A DNA stretch of 64,000 nt from Halosegnis marinus (lineage in GTDB: Archaea > Halobacteriota > Halobacteria > Halobacteriales > Haloarculaceae): assembly GCF_029338355.1 (NCBI RefSeq), contig NZ_CP119802.1:992001-1056000 (forward strand), read 5' to 3'. The notes under the pieces are model-generated. The model did not search any database and was not told where the DNA came from. It saw only the letters and a program-made list of their open reading frames with translations. The position numbers and the translations under genes are program-made. Positions 43,625 to 50,635 of the stretch are shown here, piece by piece (positions within the stretch are counted from its first letter, which is position 1; every line of letters begins with the position of its first letter).

Positions 43625-44656
43625 ATGGACCGCGCGCTCCCGAGCGGCCTCGTGGACTGGTCGCTGCTCGTCGGGGTCGCCCTCCTCGTTGGGACGGGCC
43701 TTGCGAGCCTCGTCGCCCGCCCGGGGGACGCGTGGCTGTTCGTCGTCCACGGGGGCGCGGGCGTCGCGCTCGTGGGGTTCCTCGGCGTGAAACTGTGGCG
43801 CGTCCGCGCCCGGGTCCGGGCCGGCGTCCGGGCGCGTTCGGGCACCGTCGCGCTCTCCGTCCTCCTCACCCTGCTCGCCGTCGCCGCGCTCGCGTCGGGC
43901 GTCGCGTGGGTGTTCGGCGCGACGATTCCCGGCCCGTGGACCCTGCTCGTCGCCCACGCCGCCGTCGGCGTCGTCACGGCCGTCGTCCTCGTCGTCCACC
44001 TGCGCGACCGCTTCGCGCCCCCGTCGCGCGCCGACCTGACCGAGCGCCGGGGCGCGCTCGCGTGGGCCGGGATGGTCACCGTCGGCGCGGCCGCCTACCG
44101 CGTCACCGACGCGCTCGGCACGGAGCGACGCTACACCGGCTCTCGCGAGCAGGGCTCCGGCGAGGGGAACCGCTTTCCGGTCACGGCGTGGGTGGCCGAC
44201 GACCCCGACCCCGTCGGGGCGGACGACTGGACGCTCGCGGTGACGGGCCTCGTGGACGAAGCGACCGAGTACGGCTACGGCGACCTCCCGGCCGACACGG
44301 CCGAGCGGGCGCTGCTCGACTGTACGAGCGGCTGGTACTCCGACCACGAGTGGACCGGCGTGCGCGTCGGGGACCTGCTCGACGCGGCGGGGACGGGGGA
44401 GGACGCGGGGTGGGTGCAGTTCCGCTCCGTGACGGGCTACCGGTGGTCCCTGCCCGTCGAAGAAGCGCGCGACGCCCTGCTCGCGACCGCGGTGGACGGC
44501 GAGCGGCTGAGCCACGGCCACGGCTTCCCCCTCCGGCTGGTCGCGCCCGGACGCCGCGGCTTCCAGTGGGTGAAGTGGGTCCGGGAGGTGCGGGTGACGC
44601 GCCGGCGCGACCGCTCGGAGTGGGTCGCGATCAACGTCTCGGGGCTCGGGGACTAG
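43625..44656 (+). CDS. Membrane cytochrome-molybdopterin oxidoreductase fusion (sulfite oxidase/MsrPQ type)
   Basis: The 343-residue protein has four membrane helices with conserved-looking histidines (VVHGGAG near residue 40, VAHAAVG near 119, VVHLRDRF near 130) that could bind haem b. A sulfite-oxidase family molybdopterin domain follows (residues about 165-343). The molybdenum-ligating cysteine is Cys233 in LLDCTSGWYS, and the domain also carries SVTGYRWSLPVEEA and RLVAPGRRGFQWVKWVREV. In bacteria the analogous MsrQ and MsrP are separate proteins. It may reduce sulfoxides or other oxyanions. It starts at ATG 43625. Confidence 0.82.
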   Translation: MDRALPSGLVDWSLLVGVALLVGTGLASLVARPGDAWLFVVHGGAGVALVGFLGVKLWRVRARVRAGVRARSGTVALSVLLTLLAVAALASGVAWVFGATIPGPWTLLVAHAAVGVVTAVVLVVHLRDRFAPPSRADLTERRGALAWAGMVTVGAAAYRVTDALGTERRYTGSREQGSGEGNRFPVTAWVADDPDPVGADDWTLAVTGLVDEATEYGYGDLPADTAERALLDCTSGWYSDHEWTGVRVGDLLDAAGTGEDAGWVQFRSVTGYRWSLPVEEARDALLATAVDGERLSHGHGFPLRLVAPGRRGFQWVKWVREVRVTRRRDRSEWVAINVSGLGD

Positions 44657-45294
44657 GGCAGGTCCGCCGGCGACGCCACGTCCTCGACGTGAACCGCCCG
44701 CCAGCCGGCGGCCCGCGCCCCCTCGATGTCGGCCTCGGTGTCGTCACCCACCATCGTGTGGTCGTCCGCGGGGAGCCGCTCGGCGGCGTGCGCGAACACG
44801 CCGGGGGCGGGCTTGGCCACGCCGGCGTCGTAGGAGGTGACCACCGAGTCGAACCGCCCCGCGAGCCCGACGGCGTCGAGCTTCCCCCGTTGCCACGCGC
44901 CGACGCCGTTCGAGACCACGCCGAGCGGTCGCTCGGCGAGCGCGCCGAGGAGCGCCGGCATCCCCTCACGGACCGTCGCGGCGCCGTATTCGAGGTCGCG
45001 GAGCGCGGCGACGAACCGCTCGGGGTCGGCGTCCGCGTCCGCGGCGTCGATGGCCGCCCGGGCACCGACCTCGTAGGGATTCGGCTCGACGGGCCGCAGC
45101 CGCTCGAAGAAGGCGGTCGAGTACGCCTCGGCGACGGCCGGGTCGCGCGTGTCGAGCACGCGCTCGCAGGCGTCGGCGAGGAGGTCGGCGTAGGGACGGT
45201 CGAAGACCATCAGCGTTCCGTCGAGGTCGAAGTGGACGGCGTGCACGCCGGACGGGGCGGCGGAACCGGGGAAACCGTTCCCCCGGCGTGTCAC
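44653..45294 (-). CDS. HAD superfamily hydrolase
   Basis: The 213-residue phosphatase-like enzyme has motif I FDLDGTLMVFD near residue 23, motif II SNGVGAW, the conserved lysine in VAKPAPGVFAH and motif IV MVGDDTEADIEGARAAG. The cap domain is C1 alpha-helical type. Substrate is unknown. The GTG at 45294 overlaps the UPF0201 gene stop by four bases, making it the last gene of a three-gene operon. Its stop shares the CTAG with the molybdenum gene on the other strand. Confidence 0.87.
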   Translation of the reverse strand: MTRRGNGFPGSAAPSGVHAVHFDLDGTLMVFDRPYADLLADACERVLDTRDPAVAEAYSTAFFERLRPVEPNPYEVGARAAIDAADADADPERFVAALRDLEYGAATVREGMPALLGALAERPLGVVSNGVGAWQRGKLDAVGLAGRFDSVVTSYDAGVAKPAPGVFAHAAERLPADDHTMVGDDTEADIEGARAAGWRAVHVEDVASPADLP

Positions 45295-45698
45295 CCGGTG
45301 ACGGGCTCGCCGTCCTCGGTCGGCGGCGCGACGTGGTCGACGTACGACTCGAAGTCCGGGTCGTGGACGACGACGGTCACCTCGATGTCGCCGAGTTCTC
45401 CCGGCGACCCGACGGCGAAGTTGACGACGCCCTGGAAGGCGGCGGCCTTCTTCAGCGCGAACGTCGTCGTGTTCCCCTCCCGCCCGCCGAAGAACGCGCC
45501 GCGGGCGGTGTCGAGGATGGCCTGCTCGCGGAGCAGTTCCGAGAACCCCTCCAGACCGTGGGCCTCGCCGCGGAGTTCCCCGTCGGCGTGTTCGAGGTCA
45601 GCGCCGGGGAACACGTTCGCCACGGCGCGCTCGACGCGGTCGGGGAGTTCGGTCTCCCGGACGGGCGTGCGTATCTCCACGTCGACCGAGTATATCAT
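45291..45698 (-). CDS. UPF0201 (DUF54) RNA-binding-like protein
   Basis: The 135-residue protein begins MIYSVDVEIRTPVRETELPDRVERAVANVFPG and ends with PDFESYVDHVAPPTEDGEPVTG, the pattern of the archaeal UPF0201 family, related to ribosomal L5-like RNA-binding folds. It is coupled to the UPF0200 gene by ATGA. In Archaeoglobus the two families are one fused protein, which implies joint work, perhaps in RNA modification or coenzyme A chemistry. The function is not established. Confidence 0.87.
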   Translation of the reverse strand: MIYSVDVEIRTPVRETELPDRVERAVANVFPGADLEHADGELRGEAHGLEGFSELLREQAILDTARGAFFGGREGNTTTFALKKAAAFQGVVNFAVGSPGELGDIEVTVVVHDPDFESYVDHVAPPTEDGEPVTG

Positions 45699-46225
45699 CC
45701 GAGCACCTCCCGCACGTCGGCGCGGAACGCGTCGAGGCTGCCGTCGTTCTCTATCCGGCGGTCGGCGCGTTCGAGCGCCGCGCCCAGTCCGAAGCCGAGT
45801 TCCCGCTCGTCGCGCTGTTTCAGCGTCTCGCGGGCGCTGTTGTCCCGGCCGCGCGCGTCGATGCGCTCGGCGCGCGCCTCGAAGGGCGCCTCCACCGCGA
45901 CGAGGACGAAGTCGTCCCCGAACGCCTCGCGGAAGCGGGCGAGTTCGTCCGCCGACCGGAGACCGTCGACGAGGACGGTGTCCGCGTCGTCGAGCGCCTC
46001 GCGTATCATCGGGATGGAGCGCTCCGCGACCGCGAGGGGACCGTCCTCCTCGCGGAGCGCGGCCGCGACCTCCCCGTGGTGGTCCGCGGGGTCGAGCCCG
46101 CGGCGACGACACTCCCGCCGGATGACGTCGCCCATCGTGACGACGGGAACGCCGAGGTCGCGCGCCACCGCGGCGAACTCCCCCTTCCCGCTGCCCGGCA
46201 GGCCGACGGTTCCGATGACTCGCAT
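45695..46225 (-). CDS. UPF0200 family nucleoside-monophosphate-kinase-like ATPase
   Basis: The 176-residue P-loop protein has MRVIGTVGLPGSGKGEFAAVARDLGVPVVTMGDVIRRE, the Walker A and base-binding segments of the UPF0200 family (related to dephospho-CoA and adenylate kinases), and DTVLVDGLRSADELA as a Walker B-like strand. The ATG at 46225 is chosen; the frame above it is arginine-rich. It is the first gene of the UPF0200-UPF0201-HAD operon and is divergent from the YccF-like gene. Confidence 0.87.
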   Translation of the reverse strand: MRVIGTVGLPGSGKGEFAAVARDLGVPVVTMGDVIRRECRRRGLDPADHHGEVAAALREEDGPLAVAERSIPMIREALDDADTVLVDGLRSADELARFREAFGDDFVLVAVEAPFEARAERIDARGRDNSARETLKQRDERELGFGLGAALERADRRIENDGSLDAFRADVREVLG

Positions 46226-46309
46226 CGTCCGTTCTTCCGCGGAGCGGCCGATAAGCGCTGTGACTCGCCGCGCCACAAGGGCCTTCCCCGCGCGCGGCCT
46301 CACCGTCGT

Positions 46310-46684
46310 ATGGGTCGCCCGTTCCTCGTCCGCGCGCTGTGGTTCGTCCTCGTCGGCTGGTGGCTCACTCCCGTGGTCGTCAACATCGCGTGGGCGCTCA
46401 ACGCCACGATACTGCTCATCCCGCTGGGTATCAAGCTCGTCAACCTCGTGCCGACGGCGCTGTCGCTCGCGGAGCCGCGCGGCCTCGACGCCCCCGACTC
46501 CGGGCGCGGACAGACGAACCTCCTCGTGCGGGCCGCCTACTTCCTGCTCGTCGGCTGGTGGCTCTCGTGGCTGTGGGCCAACCTCGCGGCCTTCCTCGCG
46601 GTAACAATCGTGGGGCTCCCGGTCGCGTTCTGGATGTTCAACCGCCTACCGTACGTCACGTCGCTGTACCGCTTCCACGGCTGA
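46310..46684 (+). CDS. YccF-like membrane protein
   Basis: The 124-residue protein carries a repeated module: LVRALWFVLVGWWLTPVVVNIAWALNATILLIPLGIKLVN and LVRAAYFLLVGWWLSWLWANLAAFLAVTIVGLPVAFWMFNRLP. Each copy has two helices, typical of the YccF (DUF307) domain. The two modules are separated by a hydrophilic stretch of about 20 residues. Function unknown. The ATG at 46310 begins MGRPFLVRALWFVLVGWW. It is divergent from UPF0200. Confidence 0.85.
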   Translation: MGRPFLVRALWFVLVGWWLTPVVVNIAWALNATILLIPLGIKLVNLVPTALSLAEPRGLDAPDSGRGQTNLLVRAAYFLLVGWWLSWLWANLAAFLAVTIVGLPVAFWMFNRLPYVTSLYRFHG

Positions 46685-46991
46685 CCGCGACACGCCGTCG
46701 CACTCGCGCCGGCCCCACGAGCCCCAGTATATAAACACGGTCACCGTGCCGGCCGGTAGCCCGGCCTACGGTCGCCGTCGCGGCCGGAACGGTTCGACGT
46801 GCTAGCACGGTATTCTGCCGGGGGTCGCGGGCCGAAAACCGTCCGACACCGGGGCCGGTACGGTGACCGTGCCGTCGCGCCGCGGGACCGTTCGGACGGT
46901 TCACCGGCCGCCGGACTCGGGACGGTCTACTCGCCTTATATCCCGAAACGGCGGAGTAGCGCCTACGATTCGCGAGAATCCGTGAAACACA
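46685..46991. promoter_or_regulatory. 307-base control region upstream of the von Willebrand A gene
   Basis: The spacer contains a TATA box (TATATAAA, 46728-46735) touching the palindrome ACGGT-C-ACCGT (46737-46747). A second ACGGT-G-ACCGT (46860-46870) sits 123 bases on, an imperfect ACGGT-TC-ACCG (46896-46906) follows, and a second TATA (CTTATATCC, 46935-46943) lies 49-57 bases before the start codon. No protein gene is seen in this interval. The repeated palindrome suggests a dedicated repressor or activator. Confidence 0.5.
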
Positions 46992-48230
46992 ATGACCACC
47001 CAAACACCCACCACCTACCCGCTGACCCGCCGCGCAGTCCTCAAGAGCGCCGCGGCCGCCGGGGCGTTCTCGGCGTTCGGCGTCGCGGGCACCGGCTTCG
47101 TCGGGCGCGCGGCCGCCGACGACCACACCGTCATCAACACCTGTAACGACCTCGACGTCGTCGTCGCGCTGGACTACTCCGGCTCCATCCGGAGCGCCGG
47201 CACCTGGCCGGACATCCAGAGCGGCGTCGAGAGCTTCTTCGGCGTCGTCCCCGAGGACGTCCAGCTCGGGATGGTCCTGTTCGGGGACGCCCCGGACGCC
47301 CGCGCCTACGCGCCCGGCGACTACCTCCGGCTCGCGACGGCGGCCAACGTCGGGATCCTCCAGGGCGAGGTTCCCGCGGCCACGCCGCCGGGCGAGAACG
47401 CCACCCACATGCCCGGCGCGCTCGCGTTCGCCGACGCCATCCTCGACCAGGAAGGGCGCGACGGCAACGAGGTCATCATCCTGGTGACCGACGGCGGCCC
47501 GAACTACCAGAACGGCATCGTCGGTGACGGCGCGGCTCCCCCGGCCGACGACACCACGTTCCCCTACGGCACCTTCGAGTTCACGGGCGGCACGACCGGC
47601 GGCGAGAACGGTATCGCCGGCGAGGCCGGCGAACTCGCCGAGACGACCGCCATCGCGACCGCCATCAAGGACGCCGGCGTCCGCATCATCACGGTCGGTA
47701 TCGGCCAGAACGTGGCGGGCTTCGACGACTACCTCGAGAACAACGTCGCCAGCACGCCCGAGGACTTCGTCGCGGTCGCGGAGGCCGAGGACCTCGGCGC
47801 GCAGCTCCAGGCGCTCCTCACGGAGATCTGTGACGAGTGTCTCCCGTGTGACGACGATGGCCAGCTCGCCAAGTTCGAGTACGTCGTCGAGTACGACGAG
47901 GAGGGCGTCGTCACCTTCGACGGCTTCCGCCCCGACGGCGACGCCGGCGACTTCGCGTACGTCTCCTACGAGAACAAGGAGGGCGCGACCTACGACCCCG
48001 CCACCGCGACGTTCGCCACGGAGTACTGCTCCGTGTGGGCGGTCGTGAAGGCCGGCCAGGAGTTCAGCGTCACCGAGCTGACCGCGACGGACGGGCAGGT
48101 CACGGCGGAGTACGTGGCCCCCTACGCAATCAGCTTCGTCGCGTTCTTCTGCAGCGAGGACGCGGCGACGGCGTTCGCCGAGTCGTTCCCCTCCCGCGGG
48201 CGGGGCCGCAACGGCCGCCGCGGCCGCTAA
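46992..48230 (+). CDS. Tat-exported von Willebrand factor A domain protein
   Basis: The 412-residue protein has a Tat signal (LTRRAVLKSAAAAGAFSAFGVAGTGF, cleaved near GRAAADD). A von Willebrand A domain follows with the metal site DYSGSIRSAGTW near residue 60 and VILVTDGGPN near residue 160, a four-cysteine patch (ICDECLPCDDDG) near 280, then a beta domain (EEGVVTFDGFRPDGDAGDFAYVSYENKEG). It ends in an unusual cationic tail (SRGRGRNGRRGR). There is no obvious lipid or PGF anchor. It may mediate adhesion or protein binding at the surface. The ATG at 46992 fits the Tat signal. Confidence 0.86.
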   Translation: MTTQTPTTYPLTRRAVLKSAAAAGAFSAFGVAGTGFVGRAAADDHTVINTCNDLDVVVALDYSGSIRSAGTWPDIQSGVESFFGVVPEDVQLGMVLFGDAPDARAYAPGDYLRLATAANVGILQGEVPAATPPGENATHMPGALAFADAILDQEGRDGNEVIILVTDGGPNYQNGIVGDGAAPPADDTTFPYGTFEFTGGTTGGENGIAGEAGELAETTAIATAIKDAGVRIITVGIGQNVAGFDDYLENNVASTPEDFVAVAEAEDLGAQLQALLTEICDECLPCDDDGQLAKFEYVVEYDEEGVVTFDGFRPDGDAGDFAYVSYENKEGATYDPATATFATEYCSVWAVVKAGQEFSVTELTATDGQVTAEYVAPYAISFVAFFCSEDAATAFAESFPSRGRGRNGRRGR

Positions 48231-48296
48231 CGGCTGCCGAACGGATTCTCCCCCAACCCGTTTCCCTTTTTATCGGTCCGACGTTACCCGGCGGCG

Positions 48297-48371
48297 GGGC
48301 GCGTAGCTCAGCCAGGAGAGAGCGTCGGACTTCTAATCCGATGGTCGTGGGTTCGAATCCCACCGCGCTCG
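48297..48371 (+). tRNA. tRNA-Arg (anticodon UCU)
   Basis: A 75-nt tRNA with all arms: acceptor GGGCGCG (48297-48303) pairing with CGCGCTC (48364-48370), D-arm GCTC...GAGC, anticodon stem TCGGA/TCCGA with loop CTTCTAA (anticodon TCT), and T-arm GTGGG TTCGAAT CCCAC. The CCA end is not encoded. The discriminator base is G. It reads AGA and AGG arginine codons, both rare in haloarchaeal genes. Copies of its 3' end follow downstream. Confidence 0.95.
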
Positions 48372-48460
48372 CTATCTCCGAGCGACAGCGAGGAGGAGCG
48401 AGGCAAGTGGGATTCGAATCAGGGAGGACGCGCGCAGCGGAGCGAGCACGTCCGACCGTG

Positions 48461-48481
48461 GTTCGAATCCCGCCGCGCTCG
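48461..48481 (+). repeat. Near copy of the tRNA-Arg 3' end (attachment-site-like)
   Basis: Twenty of 21 bases match 48351-48371 of the tRNA (GTTCGAATCCC, then A to G, then CCGCGCTCG), 110 bases further on. Tyrosine recombinases of integrating elements recreate such tRNA ends at their att sites. Confidence 0.5.
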
Positions 48482-48509
48482 TCGCTTCGCTCCTCGTGCG
48501 GCGTAGTTC

Positions 48510-48528
48510 GCAAAGCCTGCGGCTTTGC
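48510..48528. repeat. 8-bp hairpin with TGC loop
   Basis: GCAAAGCC (48510-48517), TGC, GGCTTTGC (48521-48528). It sits between two copies of the tRNA end. Confidence 0.55.
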
Positions 48529-48537
48529 TCACTCCCG

Positions 48538-48558
48538 CCGCGCTCGCTATCTCCGAGC
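48538..48558 (+). repeat. Second tRNA-end copy with flanking sequence
   Basis: Twenty-one bases, starting CCGCGCTCGCTATC, repeat exactly the tRNA acceptor end plus its downstream flank at 48363-48383. This copy therefore includes the sequence outside the tRNA, unlike the copy at 48461. Confidence 0.55.
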
Positions 48559-48794
48559 ATCGGGGGCGAGCGACAGCGAGGGAGAGCGCGATAGGTATTC
48601 GAGTCCGTTCGTGGCGTCCGTTCGTCGGTGCTCGCGCGGTTTTCCGGGGTGTAATCGAACGGACGCGGCATCCGATGTCGGGAGACACACGACTGTTTGA
48701 TACTACATCGCATATATGCCTGAAAAGTCACCGAACGGGCCGAATATAAGGACATATGGACAACATACACCGTCGAAAGACCATTGCACGCAAA

Positions 48795-48801
48795 CTTTAT
48801 C
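48795..48801 (+). promoter_or_regulatory. TATA-like box before the small transcription unit
   Basis: CTTTATC ends 27 bases before the ATG at 48829, the spacing expected for a leaderless message in haloarchaea. Confidence 0.35.
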
Positions 48802-48828
48802 CCCATCTACCTGGACGAACGGAGTGTA

Positions 48829-48915
48829 ATGTCCGAAAACGTGTGCGAGATACGGCCGGTCGGCGTGGAGACGCCGACGAACGGTCGGAAAGGGAACGAC
48901 GGGGTGGTCGGCTGA
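48829..48915 (+). CDS. Possible 28-residue small protein
   Basis: ATG at 48829 opens MSENVCEIRPVGVETPTNGR and a stop follows at 48913-48915. The only support is a TATA-like box at the right distance and the GC-rich third-position pattern. After it come a perfect palindrome (GTACCATGGTAC, 48934-48945), a hairpin at 48950-48965 and a long inverted repeat. It may be a leader peptide, an RNA, or chance. Confidence 0.25.
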   Translation: MSENVCEIRPVGVETPTNGRKGNDGVVG

Positions 48916-48966
48916 ATCGGGACCGTCCGGTTCGTACCATGGTACACCTCACGGCAGCAGCCGTGC

Positions 48967-49006
48967 GGGGGTGCGGTCGCGCTCAGACACACGATAGCGC
49001 ACCCCC
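48967..49006. terminator. 9-bp inverted repeat downstream of the small unit
   Basis: GGGGGTGCG (48967-48975) pairs with CGCACCCCC (48998-49006) across 22 bases, right after a CACGGC-AGCA-GCCGTG hairpin (48950-48965). These two structures could end or stabilise a short RNA beginning near 48828. Confidence 0.4.
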
Positions 49007-49051
49007 AGCGCCGTCATCGACGGCGTGTGGTCCTTTCTGCCCCTCGCGGGG

Positions 49052-49456
49052 CTACTCCGACGATACCTCGACCAGCTCGCCCTCGACGGCGAGCCGGTCG
49101 CCGCCGCGTCGCTCCACGACGACGCCGGCGGACACCTCCGGGAACAACCGCTCGAAGGCGTCCGGATAGCGGTCGAGCGCGCGCTCGACGGCGACGACGT
49201 CGGTCACGGTAAGGCGGTCGCCCGACAGGTCGAGCGAGCGGTCGCGCTCGACGGCGTCGGAGACCGACTCGCGGGCGACCGGCCCGACCCTGATACCGAC
49301 CGTGAAGGGGTCGAAGTCGGTGGCGCGCAGGAACTCCGGCGCGCTCGCGGCGCGCTCGCCGTCGGCCCACGCGACGTACTTCCCGACCGAGCGGCCGACG
49401 GACGTAACCCCCGTCACCCCCCTGAGGTCGTCGCCGTCGGCGAGCCAGACGCGCAT
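49052..49456 (-). CDS. Hypothetical protein coupled to the M29 aminopeptidase gene
   Basis: Not recognised. The 134-residue protein (MRVWLADGDDLRGVTGVTSVGRSVGKYVAWADGERAASAP...) has a helical C-terminal part (VSDAVERDRSLDLSGDRLTVTDVVAVERALDRYPDAFERL) and an N-terminal beta section. It has no signal or membrane helix. Its ATG follows the aminopeptidase stop codon with no gap, so the two are made together. Confidence 0.65.
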   Translation of the reverse strand: MRVWLADGDDLRGVTGVTSVGRSVGKYVAWADGERAASAPEFLRATDFDPFTVGIRVGPVARESVSDAVERDRSLDLSGDRLTVTDVVAVERALDRYPDAFERLFPEVSAGVVVERRGGDRLAVEGELVEVSSE

Positions 49457-50551
49457 CTACGCTTCGAAGCCGTCCTCGAACCGGAAGGTCCCGTTCCGCT
49501 GGACGACCTCCCCGTCCACCTCGATGACAGAGTCCTCGCTCATATCGACGATCATGTCCACGTGGACCGCGGAGTCGTTGTGTTCGTTCCCCTCGCCGAC
49601 GCAGGCGTCGTAGGCCCGGCCCACGGCGAGGTGGACGGTGTCGCCCATCTTCTCGTCGAACAGCATGTTGTACGTGAAGCGGTCGATGTCGCGGTTCATC
49701 CCGATACCGAGTTCGCCGACGCGGCGCGCGCCCTCGTCGGTCGTGAGGATGTCGTCGAGGGTGTCGGCGTTCTTCTCGGCGTCCCACTCGACGGCCTCGC
49801 CGCCCTCGAAGCGGAGACGGGCGCCCGTTATCTCCTTCCCGCGCTGGTAGACCGGCTTGTCGAAGAACACCTCGCCCTCGACGCTGTCGGGGACGGGCGC
49901 GGTGAACACCTCGCCGCCGGGGAGGTTCGCGTGGCCGTCGTCGTTGAGCGTCTCGTTGCCGGCGACGCTCATCCGCAGGTCCGTGTCCTCGCCCGACCGG
50001 ATGCGGACCTCCTCGGCGTCGTCCATGATCTCCTTCATCTGCGCCTGGTGTTCCCGCACCGCGTCCCAGTCCTTCAGGACGGCGTCGTAGACGAAGTTCT
50101 CGTACGCCTCGGTGGACATCTCGGCGAGCTGAGCGTTGGCGGCGGCGGGGTACTGCGTGAGACACCAGGTCTTGCCGAGGCGCGTCTCCAGGAGGGGCTG
50201 GCGCGCCTGCGAGTAGGCCGTCTGGACGTCGCCGTCGATGTCCGACTCCTCGGTGACGTTCTCGTCGCCGCGGACGGCGATGTAGGCGTCCATCGCCTCG
50301 AACAGCGCCGTCTCGTGCTCCGGCAGGTCGAAGTCGCCGTCGTGGTTGCGCAGGTACGCGCGGCGGAACCGCTTGCCCGTTCGCTGGCGGACGACGAGCG
50401 GGTTCGCGCCGACGTCGGCGAGCGCCTCGTGGAGCGCGACGACGAAGTCGTCGGCCACGGGGTGGGCGTCGATGACCACGTCGTCGCCCGCCTCGGCCCC
50501 GACGGAGTGGTTGACGACGACCTCGGCGTGCTCGCGGATACGTGGGTCCAT
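49457..50551 (-). CDS. M29 family aminopeptidase
   Basis: The 364-residue metallopeptidase starts MDPRIREHAEVVVNHSVGAEAGDDV. Metal ligands are seen in NLPGGEVFTAPV near residue 200 and RYTYN-like DRFTYNMLFDEKMGDTVHLAVGRAYDACVGEGNEHNDSAVHVDMIVDM near residue 320. This agrees with the AmpS/thermophilic aminopeptidase group, which uses two divalent metals. It trims N-terminal residues from peptides inside the cell. The start ATG is at 50551. The threonine aldolase gene begins 85 bases away on the other strand. Confidence 0.88.
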   Translation of the reverse strand: MDPRIREHAEVVVNHSVGAEAGDDVVIDAHPVADDFVVALHEALADVGANPLVVRQRTGKRFRRAYLRNHDGDFDLPEHETALFEAMDAYIAVRGDENVTEESDIDGDVQTAYSQARQPLLETRLGKTWCLTQYPAAANAQLAEMSTEAYENFVYDAVLKDWDAVREHQAQMKEIMDDAEEVRIRSGEDTDLRMSVAGNETLNDDGHANLPGGEVFTAPVPDSVEGEVFFDKPVYQRGKEITGARLRFEGGEAVEWDAEKNADTLDDILTTDEGARRVGELGIGMNRDIDRFTYNMLFDEKMGDTVHLAVGRAYDACVGEGNEHNDSAVHVDMIVDMSEDSVIEVDGEVVQRNGTFRFEDGFEA

Positions 50552-50635
50552 GTCCGGGCCTCGGTGCGTCCGGTGAAGCCGGTTTCGGTGCCGCCCGACC
50601 GTCGCGTATTTGCCCGCGCGGTCGCACCCTCCGGT

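Larger units (their letters stand above)
48372..49051. other. 680-base region after tRNA-Arg with duplicated tRNA ends and repeats
   Basis: Only one small candidate gene is seen (48829). The region contains a near copy of the tRNA 3' end (48461-48481), a second partial copy with its flank (48538-48558), an inverted T-arm (48407-48418), a hairpin (48510-48528), paired GTCCGTTCGT repeats (48603-48612, 48616-48625) with an inverted copy (48656-48664), and AT-rich words near 48700-48770. Much of it looks like the scar of a tRNA-targeted integrated element. Confidence 0.5.

Noticed and set aside
48361-48600. CRISPR-like repetition after tRNA-Arg
   Set aside because: Repeat copies are tRNA ends with irregular spacing and no array of identical repeats and unique spacers.
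48756-49169. 137-residue open frame after the tRNA (MDNIHRRKTIARKL...)
   Set aside because: Runs into the minus-strand gene at 49052, has low-complexity Arg/Ser/Pro content after the first 40 residues and no family.
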